Source: an uncultured Collinsella sp.
GTDB lineage: Bacteria > Actinomycetota > Coriobacteriia > Coriobacteriales > Coriobacteriaceae
Assembly (NCBI GenBank): GCA_958370325.1
Contig: CATXJW010000014.1
Span: 1 to 49,854, forward strand
DNA length: 49,854 nucleotides
Direction: 5' to 3'
Each line of letters begins with the position of its first letter. The first letter of the stretch is position 1. The notes beneath the pieces are model-generated. The model was not told the DNA's origin. It ran no database searches and worked only from the letters and a program-made list of their open reading frames with translations. The translations under genes were made by a program, and so were the position numbers. Of this stretch, positions 1-8,081 are shown piece by piece.

Positions 1-19
1 GGCATCCCGCCGTTGCTGC

Positions 20-55
20 AAACACAACATATTGTGTTTTCGAACATATGCTCGA
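20..55. promoter_or_regulatory. Paired palindromes upstream of mraZ: LexA-box-like site and an 8-bp-arm inverted repeat
   Basis: Positions 40-55 read TCGAAC-ATAT-GCTCGA. This differs by one base from the Gram-positive and actinobacterial LexA operator form TCGAAC-N4-GTTCGA. Just before it, 20-39 is a perfect inverted repeat, AAACACAA-CATA-TTGTGTTT. Both lie at the window edge, so the regulated gene could be mraZ on + or an unseen gene on - to the left. The LexA assignment is by consensus only. Confidence 0.35.
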
Positions 56-88
56 GGGTGGTGCACAATGGTCGGGGGGGCGAGCGGA

Positions 89-134
89 GGGGAAGGGCGG
101 GGGAAGGAGTGGGGAAAGGTGTTGAAAAATGGGT
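89..134 (+). promoter_or_regulatory. Possible MraZ operator: phased G-run repeats
   Basis: GGGGA occurs at 89, 100 and 111, an exact 11-bp period, followed by TGGGT at 130. MraZ proteins are known to bind tandem TGGG-type repeats spaced about one helical turn apart in front of their own gene. The spacing and location fit that model; the core here is GGGGA rather than TGGGA. Confidence 0.3.
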
Positions 135-218
135 CGGTTCCCCATATTATTAATGACGTCGACAGGCGGGGTGGTTCCCCGCGTACGTGCCATCTGAGTA
201 ACCGAGGGGAGGGCGCAC

Positions 219-653
219 ATGGGAATGACGGGTGCATACGAGCGCAATCTCGATGCAAAAGGTCGTCTGTCCCTGCCTGCACCCCTTCGTGAGGAGCTTG
301 GAGAGCACGTTCGCGTGTTTAAAGCCCTGGATGTCGATGCTCTGTACGTGTTCTCTGCCGAGGCCTTCGATAAGTGGGTCGAAGGACTCTTCGCGGGTCG
401 TGAGGGCCACGAGGGTTTTAACCCGCGTGACATCAACGACCAGAAGCTCATGAGGGCGATCAACAAGCGCACCACGTCGATGGATGTGGACAGCGCGGGT
501 CGTATCGGTCTTTCTGAGTCTCTCCGCAAGCAGGCGAACCTCGACCGCGAGGTCACGGTTGTGGGCAACTACGACCACCTTGAGGTTTGGGACCGCGCTA
601 CGGCCGATGAGGACGATGATGACGAGGCCCTGCTGGACCTCTTCTTCTCGTAA
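219..653 (+). CDS. mraZ: Transcriptional regulator MraZ
   Basis: 144 residues, the normal length for MraZ. Two AbrB-type swapped-hairpin halves are visible: residues about 3-50, with the AYERNLDAKGRLSLPAPLR block typical of the family start, and about 75-120, with the second DSAGRIGLSESLR block. MraZ forms a ring-shaped DNA-binding oligomer that controls the division and cell wall operon it heads. ATG 219 follows a strong GAGGGGAGGG ribosome site. It is the first gene of the cluster, and rsmH follows within about 20-35 bases. The C terminus is very acidic (DEDDDDEA). Confidence 0.97.
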   Translation: MGMTGAYERNLDAKGRLSLPAPLREELGEHVRVFKALDVDALYVFSAEAFDKWVEGLFAGREGHEGFNPRDINDQKLMRAINKRTTSMDVDSAGRIGLSESLRKQANLDREVTVVGNYDHLEVWDRATADEDDDDEALLDLFFS

Positions 654-673
654 GGGCAAGGCACGAGTAACGG

Positions 674-1639
674 ATGGAGCGTGGGATCTTGACACAAGAA
701 TATCGGCATGAACCTGTCATGCTCGGCGAAGTGCTTGAGTCGCTGCAGCTCAAGAGCGGCTCCGTCGTCTGCGACTGCACCCTTGGCGGTGCCGGCCATT
801 CGGTAAAGATGGCCGCGCAGGTGGGGGAGACCGGCCTTTTGCTCGGCGTCGATCAGGACGACATGGCCCTCGAGGCCGCTGGCGCCCGTCTGGACCGCGA
901 GGTTCCCGGCGTACCGCACCAGCTGCTGAAGGGCAACTTCGGCGACTTGGACGAGCTGCTTTGCTCGGCCGAGGTGCCCGGGGTCGATGGCTTCCTGTTC
1001 GACTTGGGCGTTTCGTCGCCGCAACTCGATATCCCTGGCAGGGGCTTTTCGTACAACGAGGACGCCCCATTGGACATGCGGATGGATCCGGGTAACAACA
1101 CCTTAAACGCAGCTGAGGTCATCAACACCTATAACGAACACGACCTCGCCCGGATTCTACGCGTCTACGGCGAAGAGAAGTTCGCCTCGCAGATCGCGCG
1201 TGAGATCGTGCGCCGCCGCGAGCATGAGCCGATCGAAACCACCGGTCAGTTTGTCGAGATCATCAAGGCTGGTATTCCCGCTGCCGCTCGTCGGCATGGC
1301 GGACACCCGGCCAAGAAAAGTTTCCAGGCCATTCGCATCGAGGTCAATCACGAACTTGATGTGCTCGAGCGAGGGCTAGACGCCGCCACAAGGTGGCTCA
1401 ACCCGGGCGGACGCATCTGCGTCATCTCGTATCACTCGCTCGAGGACCGTATCGTAAAGAACCACTTTAAGGAGATGAGCCAGGGGTGCACGTGTCCGCC
1501 GGAGATTCCGGTGTGCGTGTGCGGCAACGTGCCGATACTCAAGGTCATCACCCGCAAACCCCTGGTTGCCCAACCCGATGAGGTTGCGCGCAACCCTCGG
1601 GCGAGATCAGCCAAGATCCGCGTGGCGCAGCGTCTGTAG
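674..1639 (+). CDS. rsmH: 16S rRNA (cytosine1402-N4)-methyltransferase RsmH (MraW)
   Basis: Up to 321 residues. RsmH methylates C1402 in the 16S rRNA decoding centre using S-adenosylmethionine. Visible family features are the N-terminal YRHEPVMLGEVLE block, the SAM-binding CTLGGAGHS loop, the DLGVSSPQLD motif, and the C-terminal VISYHSLEDRIVKNHF signature with the Cys-rich CTCPPEIPVCVCG stretch. The start is uncertain. ATG 674 has only a weak AAGG upstream, whereas TTG 689 has GGAG at 676-679 with a 9-base gap and would give a 316-residue protein matching the usual family N terminus. Confidence 0.96.
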   Translation: MERGILTQEYRHEPVMLGEVLESLQLKSGSVVCDCTLGGAGHSVKMAAQVGETGLLLGVDQDDMALEAAGARLDREVPGVPHQLLKGNFGDLDELLCSAEVPGVDGFLFDLGVSSPQLDIPGRGFSYNEDAPLDMRMDPGNNTLNAAEVINTYNEHDLARILRVYGEEKFASQIAREIVRRREHEPIETTGQFVEIIKAGIPAAARRHGGHPAKKSFQAIRIEVNHELDVLERGLDAATRWLNPGGRICVISYHSLEDRIVKNHFKEMSQGCTCPPEIPVCVCGNVPILKVITRKPLVAQPDEVARNPRARSAKIRVAQRL

Positions 1640-1729
1640 ACGCGACCGCGCGATATTGGACCTCCCGCTCGCACCATAAACGAAGCTTAAACACACTACC
1701 AACGTACTCGGGATGGGAGGCGGCATATC

Positions 1730-2200
1730 ATGGGCTACAACACCTCAAACGCAGCACTCGCCTATGATATGAACGCCATGCCCGCCTATCGTGAGGCACC
1801 GCAGGCTCCCGTTGCTCCCCGCGAGCAGCGCACGCCGCGCTTTGATGTCTACACGGGCGCGGGCCGTCAGGCAAACCAGGCGGTAAGCCCGGTTTTCATG
1901 AGCGTTCTTAAAACGTTTTGCATCATTGCGGCCATCTTCATGACGATCGGTGTCGCCCGCGTGGCGCTCGCCGGCGTTACGGCCCAGGTGCTCAACAGCA
2001 ATGCCGCGCTTACCAACACGCTCGAGAAGGCAACCGATGAGAGCTCCGACCTGGAGGTCATGCATTCGGTCTATGGTGCCGACACGCGCATTCGCGACCT
2101 TGCGGGCGCTTATGGCATGGTGGAGCCCAGCGAGAGCGTTACACTTGATTTTTCGCAGGATGCAGCCGCGGGCGCTAGCTCGACCGCGACTGCTCAGTAA
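1730..2200 (+). CDS. FtsL-like bitopic cell division protein
   Basis: 156 residues. The N-terminal 55 or so residues are hydrophilic and probably cytoplasmic. One membrane helix follows at about residues 62-82 (TFCIIAAIFMTIGVARVALA), then a short coiled-coil-like segment rich in Asn and Leu, then a segment ending in LAGAYGMVEPSES. That last motif resembles the conserved xLGMVxPxx ending of FtsL. Together with its place between rsmH and ftsI, this makes an FtsL-type role in the FtsQLB/FtsWI complex likely. FtsL is too divergent to call by sequence alone, so no symbol is given. ATG 1730 is preceded by GGGAGG. Confidence 0.75.
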   Translation: MGYNTSNAALAYDMNAMPAYREAPQAPVAPREQRTPRFDVYTGAGRQANQAVSPVFMSVLKTFCIIAAIFMTIGVARVALAGVTAQVLNSNAALTNTLEKATDESSDLEVMHSVYGADTRIRDLAGAYGMVEPSESVTLDFSQDAAAGASSTATAQ

Positions 2201-2217
2201 CAAGACGGTAGCTGAGT

Positions 2218-4083
2218 ATGACAAATGACTATCGCCGCGGTTCCGACGGGGGTCGCGGTTCTGGACGTCCCTCATCGCGGGGACGTTCTGGTTATCAAGG
2301 AACGGGTCGGCCATCTTACAACGCGAGGCCGTCCTATGGCAACGACCCCGCGTCGCGTCTCCGTAGCTCGAGTGGTCCTCAAATGCATAACACCAGACCG
2401 CGCAAGAGCTCGTCGACCGAATGGCTCACGGGCACGCCGCTGCCCCGTCGCAAAGCCGTCATGGGCTTCATCGGGTTTGGCTTGGGTTTGGGCGTCCTTC
2501 GCCTTGCCGACTATCAAATCGTGGAAGCCGATAAGTTACGCGACCGTGCCGATGCACGTCGCTTGCTTGCGCAGACGCTGTATGCCAAGCGCGGTACCAT
2601 CTACGACCGTAACGGCAACGTGCTGACGTCGTCGGTCGAATGCCGCAACATCGCCGTGAACCCTCAGCTTATCGAGGACGTTGACAAGACGGTCTCGGCA
2701 CTGGTCAAAGCTACGGGCATCGATAAGAAAACCTGTCGTGATCTCGTTATGTCCGATGGCACCTGGGTGTATATCAAACGCCAGGTGGACGAGGACGATG
2801 CTGCGGCGCTGGAGAAGAAGAATCTGCCCGGCGTGCTCTTTGAGCAGGCCATGAAGCGCGTATATCCTTATGGCAACCTGGCATCGCAGGTGCTTGGCGT
2901 GGTAAACGTGGACAACGACGGTCTTACGGGCCTCGAAAAACAGTACAACAAGCTTTTGACCGGAACCAACGGTTCGCTGGTGCGCGAGCGGGCAAGGGAC
3001 GGTAGCTATATCGCGGGCGGTGCCTATAAGAAGGTTGCCGCGGTGGACGGCGTGGACATCGTGACGACGCTCGATGTCAATATCCAGCGTGCCGCTGAGG
3101 ACGCCCTGGCCGAGGCGGTCGAAAAGACCAAGGCCAAGAATGGCTCGGCCCTGGTCACCGATCCCACGACGGGCGAGATTCTGGCGGCATGCTCGTATCC
3201 GACATATGACCAGACCGATCTGGAAAACGCCAAGACCGAGGACATGAACTTGCGCCTGGTTACCGATGCCTACGAGCCCGGCTCGGTCTTTAAGACGCTC
3301 GTGGCCGGTGCCGGTTTCGACTTGGGAGCCGTGCGTTCGAGCACGTCGTTTGAGGTGCCTGCGAGCATTAAGGTTGGCGACGACACCGTTACCGACGCCG
3401 ATAAGCGCGACTACACCATGACCATGGACGTGCGCGAGATGATGCGCCGTTCGTCCAATGTGGGCTTTGTCCTGGTGGGACGCAAGATCGGTGCCGATGA
3501 TTTTGCCACCTATGTGGACAAGTGGGGCATCGGTCATAGCTCCGGTGTCGATTTTCCGGGTGAGAGTCTGGGTATCGTCAAGGAGCGCGACCAGTACGAC
3601 GGCGCCACGCTGGGCTCGATGAGCTTTGGCCAGGCGCTGTCCGTCTCGCCGATTGAGGTCGCACGTGCCGTGGGCGGCATCGCGAACGGCGGCGTGATGA
3701 TGACTCCGCACTTCTATAAGTCCAGCAAGGGCGATGAGAAGGACTGGGGCGAAGGCGAGCGTGCGATTTCGGACGACGCTGCCGCCCAGGTGACATCGTG
3801 CATGCAGACGGTCGTGTCCGAAGGCACGGGCGTTGGCGGAGCGGTCGATGGCTATGACGTGGCGGGCAAGACCGGTACGGCCGAGCGTGCTGACGAGAAC
3901 GGCGGTTACCTCAAGGAGAACTACATGTCGTCCTTTATGGGCTTTGCGCCGGCACAATCGCCCAAGGTGCTGTGCTATATCACACTCGATGGAACGCCGA
4001 GCGGCTCGGATGCCGCCGCGGTGCCATTCCAGTCCATTATGGCCAACGCACTCGACGTGCTGGGTATCCCGCGCACGAAGTAG
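2218..4083 (+). CDS. ftsI: Penicillin-binding protein, FtsI/PBP2 type (septal peptidoglycan transpeptidase)
   Basis: 621 residues, a class B penicillin-binding protein that crosslinks septal peptidoglycan with FtsW. The N terminus is a basic Arg/Gly/Ser-rich cytoplasmic tail of about 75 residues, then one membrane helix (about 80-100), a pedestal domain and a transpeptidase domain. The three active-site motifs are all present: SVFK with nucleophile Ser356, SSN at 412-414 and KTGT at 551-554. The unusually long disordered tail is probably an interaction segment. The gene starts 17 bases after the ftsL-like gene; in many bacteria murE would come next, but here murF follows after 125 bases. Confidence 0.95.
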   Translation: MTNDYRRGSDGGRGSGRPSSRGRSGYQGTGRPSYNARPSYGNDPASRLRSSSGPQMHNTRPRKSSSTEWLTGTPLPRRKAVMGFIGFGLGLGVLRLADYQIVEADKLRDRADARRLLAQTLYAKRGTIYDRNGNVLTSSVECRNIAVNPQLIEDVDKTVSALVKATGIDKKTCRDLVMSDGTWVYIKRQVDEDDAAALEKKNLPGVLFEQAMKRVYPYGNLASQVLGVVNVDNDGLTGLEKQYNKLLTGTNGSLVRERARDGSYIAGGAYKKVAAVDGVDIVTTLDVNIQRAAEDALAEAVEKTKAKNGSALVTDPTTGEILAACSYPTYDQTDLENAKTEDMNLRLVTDAYEPGSVFKTLVAGAGFDLGAVRSSTSFEVPASIKVGDDTVTDADKRDYTMTMDVREMMRRSSNVGFVLVGRKIGADDFATYVDKWGIGHSSGVDFPGESLGIVKERDQYDGATLGSMSFGQALSVSPIEVARAVGGIANGGVMMTPHFYKSSKGDEKDWGEGERAISDDAAAQVTSCMQTVVSEGTGVGGAVDGYDVAGKTGTAERADENGGYLKENYMSSFMGFAPAQSPKVLCYITLDGTPSGSDAAAVPFQSIMANALDVLGIPRTK

Positions 4084-4165
4084 GGGGTTACAATCTTGAG
4101 CGTGGTCTGCCGTTTGATCTGAAGGGTGTTCACATGCCCTGCACCACGCGCGCATGGCACTGGGA

Positions 4166-4171
4166 TACAAT
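4166..4171 (+). promoter_or_regulatory. Possible -10 element upstream of murF
   Basis: TACAAT lies about 37 bases before the murF start in the 125-base gap after ftsI, the longest non-coding gap up to this point in the cluster. No convincing -35 box was found at the expected distance, so this is a weak call. It would allow murF and the genes after it to be transcribed separately from ftsI. Confidence 0.22.
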
Positions 4172-4208
4172 ACGCCGATAGCATTATTAGGTTTACAGGG
4201 GAGCTGCA

Positions 4209-5633
4209 ATGATAGAGATCGCCGTCAACAACCTCGCGGCCTCAACGGGGGCCCGAACCGTGACGGAAGAAGTCGATCGGGTATGCCGCGGGTGCGTTAT
4301 CGACTCGCGTCAGGTCGAGGAGGGGACGATCTTTGTCGCCTTCCCCGGCGAAAAGGTCGACGGCAATGATTTTGCCTCCCGTGCCATCGAGTCGGGTGCC
4401 GGTGCCGTCGTGATGACGCGTGAGCCCGATGCCGAGCTCGTTTCGCTGGCGCAGGACAAGGGATGCGCCATCTTGCTGACCGACGACCCCGAGGAGTTCT
4501 TGCTGCGCCTGGCGCATGTTTATCGCTTGGAGCTTGGCTGCCTGGTCGTCGGCATTACCGGTTCGATTGGCAAGACGACGACCAAGGACGTGCTCGCCGC
4601 CGTGCTTGCCAAGCGTTATCGCGTCTGGGCCACCAAAGGCAATTTCAACAACTTGATCGGCATGCCGCTCACGGTGCTTTCCGCTCCGGCCGATACCGAG
4701 GTTCTGGTGCTCGAGATGGGCATGAACCATTTTCATGAGATTGAGCGCCTGTCCCAGTCTGCCAACCCCAATCTTGCCATCGTGAGCAAGATCGGAACCT
4801 CCCACATCGGTATCCTGGGCAGCCGCGAGAACATCGCCCGCGCCAAGTCCGAGATTGTCCAGGGCATGTGCGCCGCCGGCGACTTCTCGCCGTTGCTGGT
4901 TTTGGGTGGCGAGGACGACTTTACGCCGTTCATTCGCGATACGTTCGCCCAGCCTGCGGGTATTGACGTGATGCTGGCAGGCGTCTCGGACGACGACGAG
5001 GTCCGCGCGCGCGACATTCGCGTCGATGACGAGGGCCATCCGGTCTTTACGCTCGACTTTGGTCAGGGCGACACGGTCGATACCATGCTGGCCATTCCCG
5101 GCGTGCAGTCCGTGCCCAATGCCGTCAAGGCCGCCGCGGTCGCCTATCGTCTGGGCGTTACGCCCAAGCAGATCGATGCTGCCTTTAGGGGCCTTACGAT
5201 CACCGGTCACCGCCAGGAGATCAAGCGTGCCAAGAACGGAGCACGCATCATCGACGACTCCTATAACGCCAGTGCCGAGTCTATGGCTGCTGGCCTCGAT
5301 TTGCTGTGCTCGCTTTCGTGTGACGGTTCGCGCATGGCGATCTTGGGCGAGATGGGCGAGATGGGCGACGAGGCCCCCCGCATGCATGAGCTCGTGGGCG
5401 CCTATGCCGCCGCCAAGAAGCTCGACATGCTCGTGTGCGTCGGCGGCGAGCTGGCTCAGCTCATGGCCGATGCCGCACGTATGATGGGTATGGATGAGGA
5501 CCGCATCCAGGTGTTCTCCGATTATCAGCAGGTGCTCGACCGCATGGGCGGCGCGCTTGAAAATCATGATGTTGTACTGGTCAAGGGTTCCCGTTTTGTT
5601 GAGCTCGACCGCTTTGTGGAAGGTGTGTGCTAG
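4209..5633 (+). CDS. murF: UDP-N-acetylmuramoyl-tripeptide--D-alanyl-D-alanine ligase MurF
   Basis: 474 residues. MurF adds D-Ala-D-Ala to UDP-MurNAc-tripeptide, completing the cytoplasmic precursor. Three Mur ligase domains are visible: an N-terminal substrate domain with VCRGCVIDSRQVEEGTIFVAF (shared by MurE/MurF types), a central ATPase domain with the P-loop GITGSIGKTTTKD at about 115-127, and a C-terminal domain beginning near TGHRQEIKR with DDSYNAS. The DSYNA(S/N)P-type motif favours MurF over MurE. GGGGAGC precedes ATG 4209. The mraY start lies 3 bases after its stop. Confidence 0.96.
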   Translation: MIEIAVNNLAASTGARTVTEEVDRVCRGCVIDSRQVEEGTIFVAFPGEKVDGNDFASRAIESGAGAVVMTREPDAELVSLAQDKGCAILLTDDPEEFLLRLAHVYRLELGCLVVGITGSIGKTTTKDVLAAVLAKRYRVWATKGNFNNLIGMPLTVLSAPADTEVLVLEMGMNHFHEIERLSQSANPNLAIVSKIGTSHIGILGSRENIARAKSEIVQGMCAAGDFSPLLVLGGEDDFTPFIRDTFAQPAGIDVMLAGVSDDDEVRARDIRVDDEGHPVFTLDFGQGDTVDTMLAIPGVQSVPNAVKAAAVAYRLGVTPKQIDAAFRGLTITGHRQEIKRAKNGARIIDDSYNASAESMAAGLDLLCSLSCDGSRMAILGEMGEMGDEAPRMHELVGAYAAAKKLDMLVCVGGELAQLMADAARMMGMDEDRIQVFSDYQQVLDRMGGALENHDVVLVKGSRFVELDRFVEGVC

Positions 5634-5636
5634 CCC

Positions 5637-6656
5637 ATGTTCGGCAATCCCTCGTATCCTACGTATCAGGCCTTTTTGGGACTTGGCATCGCTGCCGCCA
5701 TTGCGTTGCTGCTTATGCCGTGGTGGATCAAGCTGCTGAAGGTCGAGGGTATCGGCCAACAGGTCCGAGCCGACGGCCCCAAGCGTCATTTGATTAAACA
5801 GGGTACGCCGACCATGGGCGGCGTCATCATCCTTGTCGCGATCTCGCTGACCTGCCTGCTGATGGGCAAGCTCACCACCGAGCTCGTGCTCGTGCTGCTT
5901 GCCACGCTGGCCACCGGCGTTCTGGGTCTCATCGACGACCTGACCTCCGTCACGCATGGTCGCTCGCTCGGCCTGACGCCTCACGCCAAGATGATCGGTC
6001 TGACCATCATCTGCGTCACTTTTACCGTGCTCGCCGTCAATTGGTGCGGCGTCGCCCCCGAGATTCGTTTTCCCGGCGGCCTGACGATTGACCTCGGTGT
6101 TCTTTCGACCACCATCTGCGGCCTTTCGTTCCCGTGGCTCTACATCGTATTTTGCTGGCTGATGATCGCTGGTCTTTCCAATGCCGTGAACCTGACCGAT
6201 GGTCTGGACGGCCTTGCCGGCGGCACTTCCATGATCGCCATGCTCGCCATGGCCGCCATGGCATTTTTGCACGGTGACGTGAACCTGTCCATCTTCTGCA
6301 CGGCGTGCGCCGGTGCCTGCCTGGGCTTTTTGTGGTTCAATTGCTACCCGGCGAGCATCTTTATGGGCGATACCGGCTCGCTTGCCCTGGGTGCCGCTTT
6401 TGCCTGCACCTCCATCATGACCAACACCGAAGTCGTTTCCCTCATCATCGGCGGTCTCTTTATCGTCGAGACCCTGTCGGTCATGATCCAGGTCGTCTAT
6501 TTCCACTTTACGCACAAGCGCGTCTTCCTTATGGCGCCCATTCATCATCATTTCGAAAAGAAGGGCTGGGCCGAGACCAAGGTCGTTATCCGTTTTTGGA
6601 TTATCGCCGCGGCCTTTGGCGCCGTTGGCCTCGCCCTGTTCTTCCAGTTGGGATAG
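5637..6656 (+). CDS. mraY: Phospho-N-acetylmuramoyl-pentapeptide transferase MraY
   Basis: 339 residues of mostly hydrophobic sequence with about ten membrane helices. MraY transfers phospho-MurNAc-pentapeptide onto undecaprenyl phosphate at the inner face of the membrane to make lipid I. The family landmarks are GTPTMGGV near residue 58, the LIDDLTSVTHGRSLGLTPHAK loop (Asp-Asp pair), NLTDGLDGLAGG, the FMGDTGSLALG motif and the cytoplasmic APIHHHFEKKGWAE loop with its His triad. The start sits 3 bases after the murF stop, so the two are probably translationally coupled. Confidence 0.97.
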   Translation: MFGNPSYPTYQAFLGLGIAAAIALLLMPWWIKLLKVEGIGQQVRADGPKRHLIKQGTPTMGGVIILVAISLTCLLMGKLTTELVLVLLATLATGVLGLIDDLTSVTHGRSLGLTPHAKMIGLTIICVTFTVLAVNWCGVAPEIRFPGGLTIDLGVLSTTICGLSFPWLYIVFCWLMIAGLSNAVNLTDGLDGLAGGTSMIAMLAMAAMAFLHGDVNLSIFCTACAGACLGFLWFNCYPASIFMGDTGSLALGAAFACTSIMTNTEVVSLIIGGLFIVETLSVMIQVVYFHFTHKRVFLMAPIHHHFEKKGWAETKVVIRFWIIAAAFGAVGLALFFQLG

Positions 6657-6665
6657 TGGTCTTTC

Positions 6666-8072
6666 ATGCCTCTTGCTGATGTCTTTAGCCTGCTCGTTTT
6701 GGGGCAGGGTAAATCCGGTCTCGATGTCGCCCGTTGGGCGTTGGCCCACCCCGAGCGCGTGAGCGCCACGACCGTGTATGGCGGCGGTACCTCCGAGCCC
6801 AATGACGCCACACGTGCGCTCGAGGCGCAGGGCGCGTCGTTTGTCTACGGTACCGAGCAGGTCGAGGGTGCCTATGACGTGTGCGTGACATGCCCGGGTA
6901 TCTCGGAGTTCTCGGCCTTCTTTAAGGCTGGGCGTGAGCATGCTGCTCAGATTATGGGCGAGCCCGAGTTTGCCTATCGCCTGTCTCCCCAAAATTGGAT
7001 CGCCATCACGGGCACCAACGGCAAGACAACTACCACGTCGCTGACCGATTATCTGCTCAAGGCCGCCGGTGAAGCCAGCGTGGCCGTCGGCAACATTGGT
7101 GAGCCGCCGGTGAACGAGATCGACGGCCGCGCACACAATGAGTGGTTTGTGGCCGAGCTTTCGAGTTATCAGATTGCTACGACCGCCGAGCTTCATCCTC
7201 GCGTGGCGGTGCTGCTCAACATCACGCCCGACCACCTGGGCTGGCACAAGAGCCACAAGAACTATGCGCTTGCCAAGATCAAGTTGTTCGAGAATATGGT
7301 CGACGACGACCTCGTGGTTATCGACGTTGAGGATGCCGGCATCCATGAGTTCGATGAGTACATCTACACACCGGGCCGCCGCATCTGCAAGGTCGCTTTT
7401 GACGAGCCCGAGGGTGCAGACGCCGCCTTCGTGCGCGACGGCAAGATGATCGTGCGCCTGAAGGGCGTCGAGACTCAGCTTGTCGCCACATCCGAGCTCA
7501 AGATCTCGGGCCATCACAATGTCATCAATGCCCTATGTGCCGCCACGGCTGCTCTGGCCGTCGGTGCCGATCCCGAGGGCATTTGCCGCGGTTTGGCATC
7601 GTTCCAGCCGCTCGAACACCGCGTGGAACCCTGCGGAGAGATCGATGGTGTGCGCTACGTCAACGATTCCAAGGCAACGAACACCGATGCGGTCGAGAAG
7701 GCCCTGACGGCGTTTCCCGACGACGATGTGATTTTGCTGCTCGGCGGCCACGATAAGGGTACGCCGCTTGCGGACTTTGCCCGCGTCGTTATGGACAACG
7801 TGCGCTCGGTCGTTTGCTTTGGCGATGCGCGCGAGCGCTTTACCGCCGCTATGGACGAGGCCGATGTCGATGGTGACGTTGATATCGCCCAGGCCGATGA
7901 CCTGCGCGATGCCGTTGACGTTGCCCGCTCGCTCTCGAGCCGCGGCGACGTGATCCTGCTTTCGCCCGCTTGCTCTTCGTTCGACGAGTTTTCGGGCTAC
8001 GAGGAGCGCGGTCGCGTGTTTAAGGACTACGTGGCCCAGCTTGCCGCAGCGGCGAAATCGCAAACGGAATAG
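6666..8072 (+). CDS. murD: UDP-N-acetylmuramoyl-L-alanine--D-glutamate ligase MurD
   Basis: 468 residues. MurD ligates D-Glu to UDP-MurNAc-L-Ala with ATP. The N-terminal Rossmann-like domain begins with LLVLGQGKSGLDVARW. The ATP loop ITGTNGKTTTTS is at about 114-125, the central domain carries VAELSSYQ and NITPDHLGWH, and the C-terminal domain carries EHRVE, NDSKATNTDA and the LLLGGHDKG motif. These distinguish MurD from MurC and MurE. The gene begins 9 bases after mraY and ftsW follows almost directly. Confidence 0.97.
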   Translation: MPLADVFSLLVLGQGKSGLDVARWALAHPERVSATTVYGGGTSEPNDATRALEAQGASFVYGTEQVEGAYDVCVTCPGISEFSAFFKAGREHAAQIMGEPEFAYRLSPQNWIAITGTNGKTTTTSLTDYLLKAAGEASVAVGNIGEPPVNEIDGRAHNEWFVAELSSYQIATTAELHPRVAVLLNITPDHLGWHKSHKNYALAKIKLFENMVDDDLVVIDVEDAGIHEFDEYIYTPGRRICKVAFDEPEGADAAFVRDGKMIVRLKGVETQLVATSELKISGHHNVINALCAATAALAVGADPEGICRGLASFQPLEHRVEPCGEIDGVRYVNDSKATNTDAVEKALTAFPDDDVILLLGGHDKGTPLADFARVVMDNVRSVVCFGDARERFTAAMDEADVDGDVDIAQADDLRDAVDVARSLSSRGDVILLSPACSSFDEFSGYEERGRVFKDYVAQLAAAAKSQTE

Positions 8073-8081
8073 GGGTTGCCG

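Noticed and set aside
4242..7517. 1091-residue open frame on the minus strand
   Set aside because: It lies antisense to murF, mraY and murD, all with full motif support. High GC with C/G-ending codons keeps stop codons out of the opposite frame; it has no family features.
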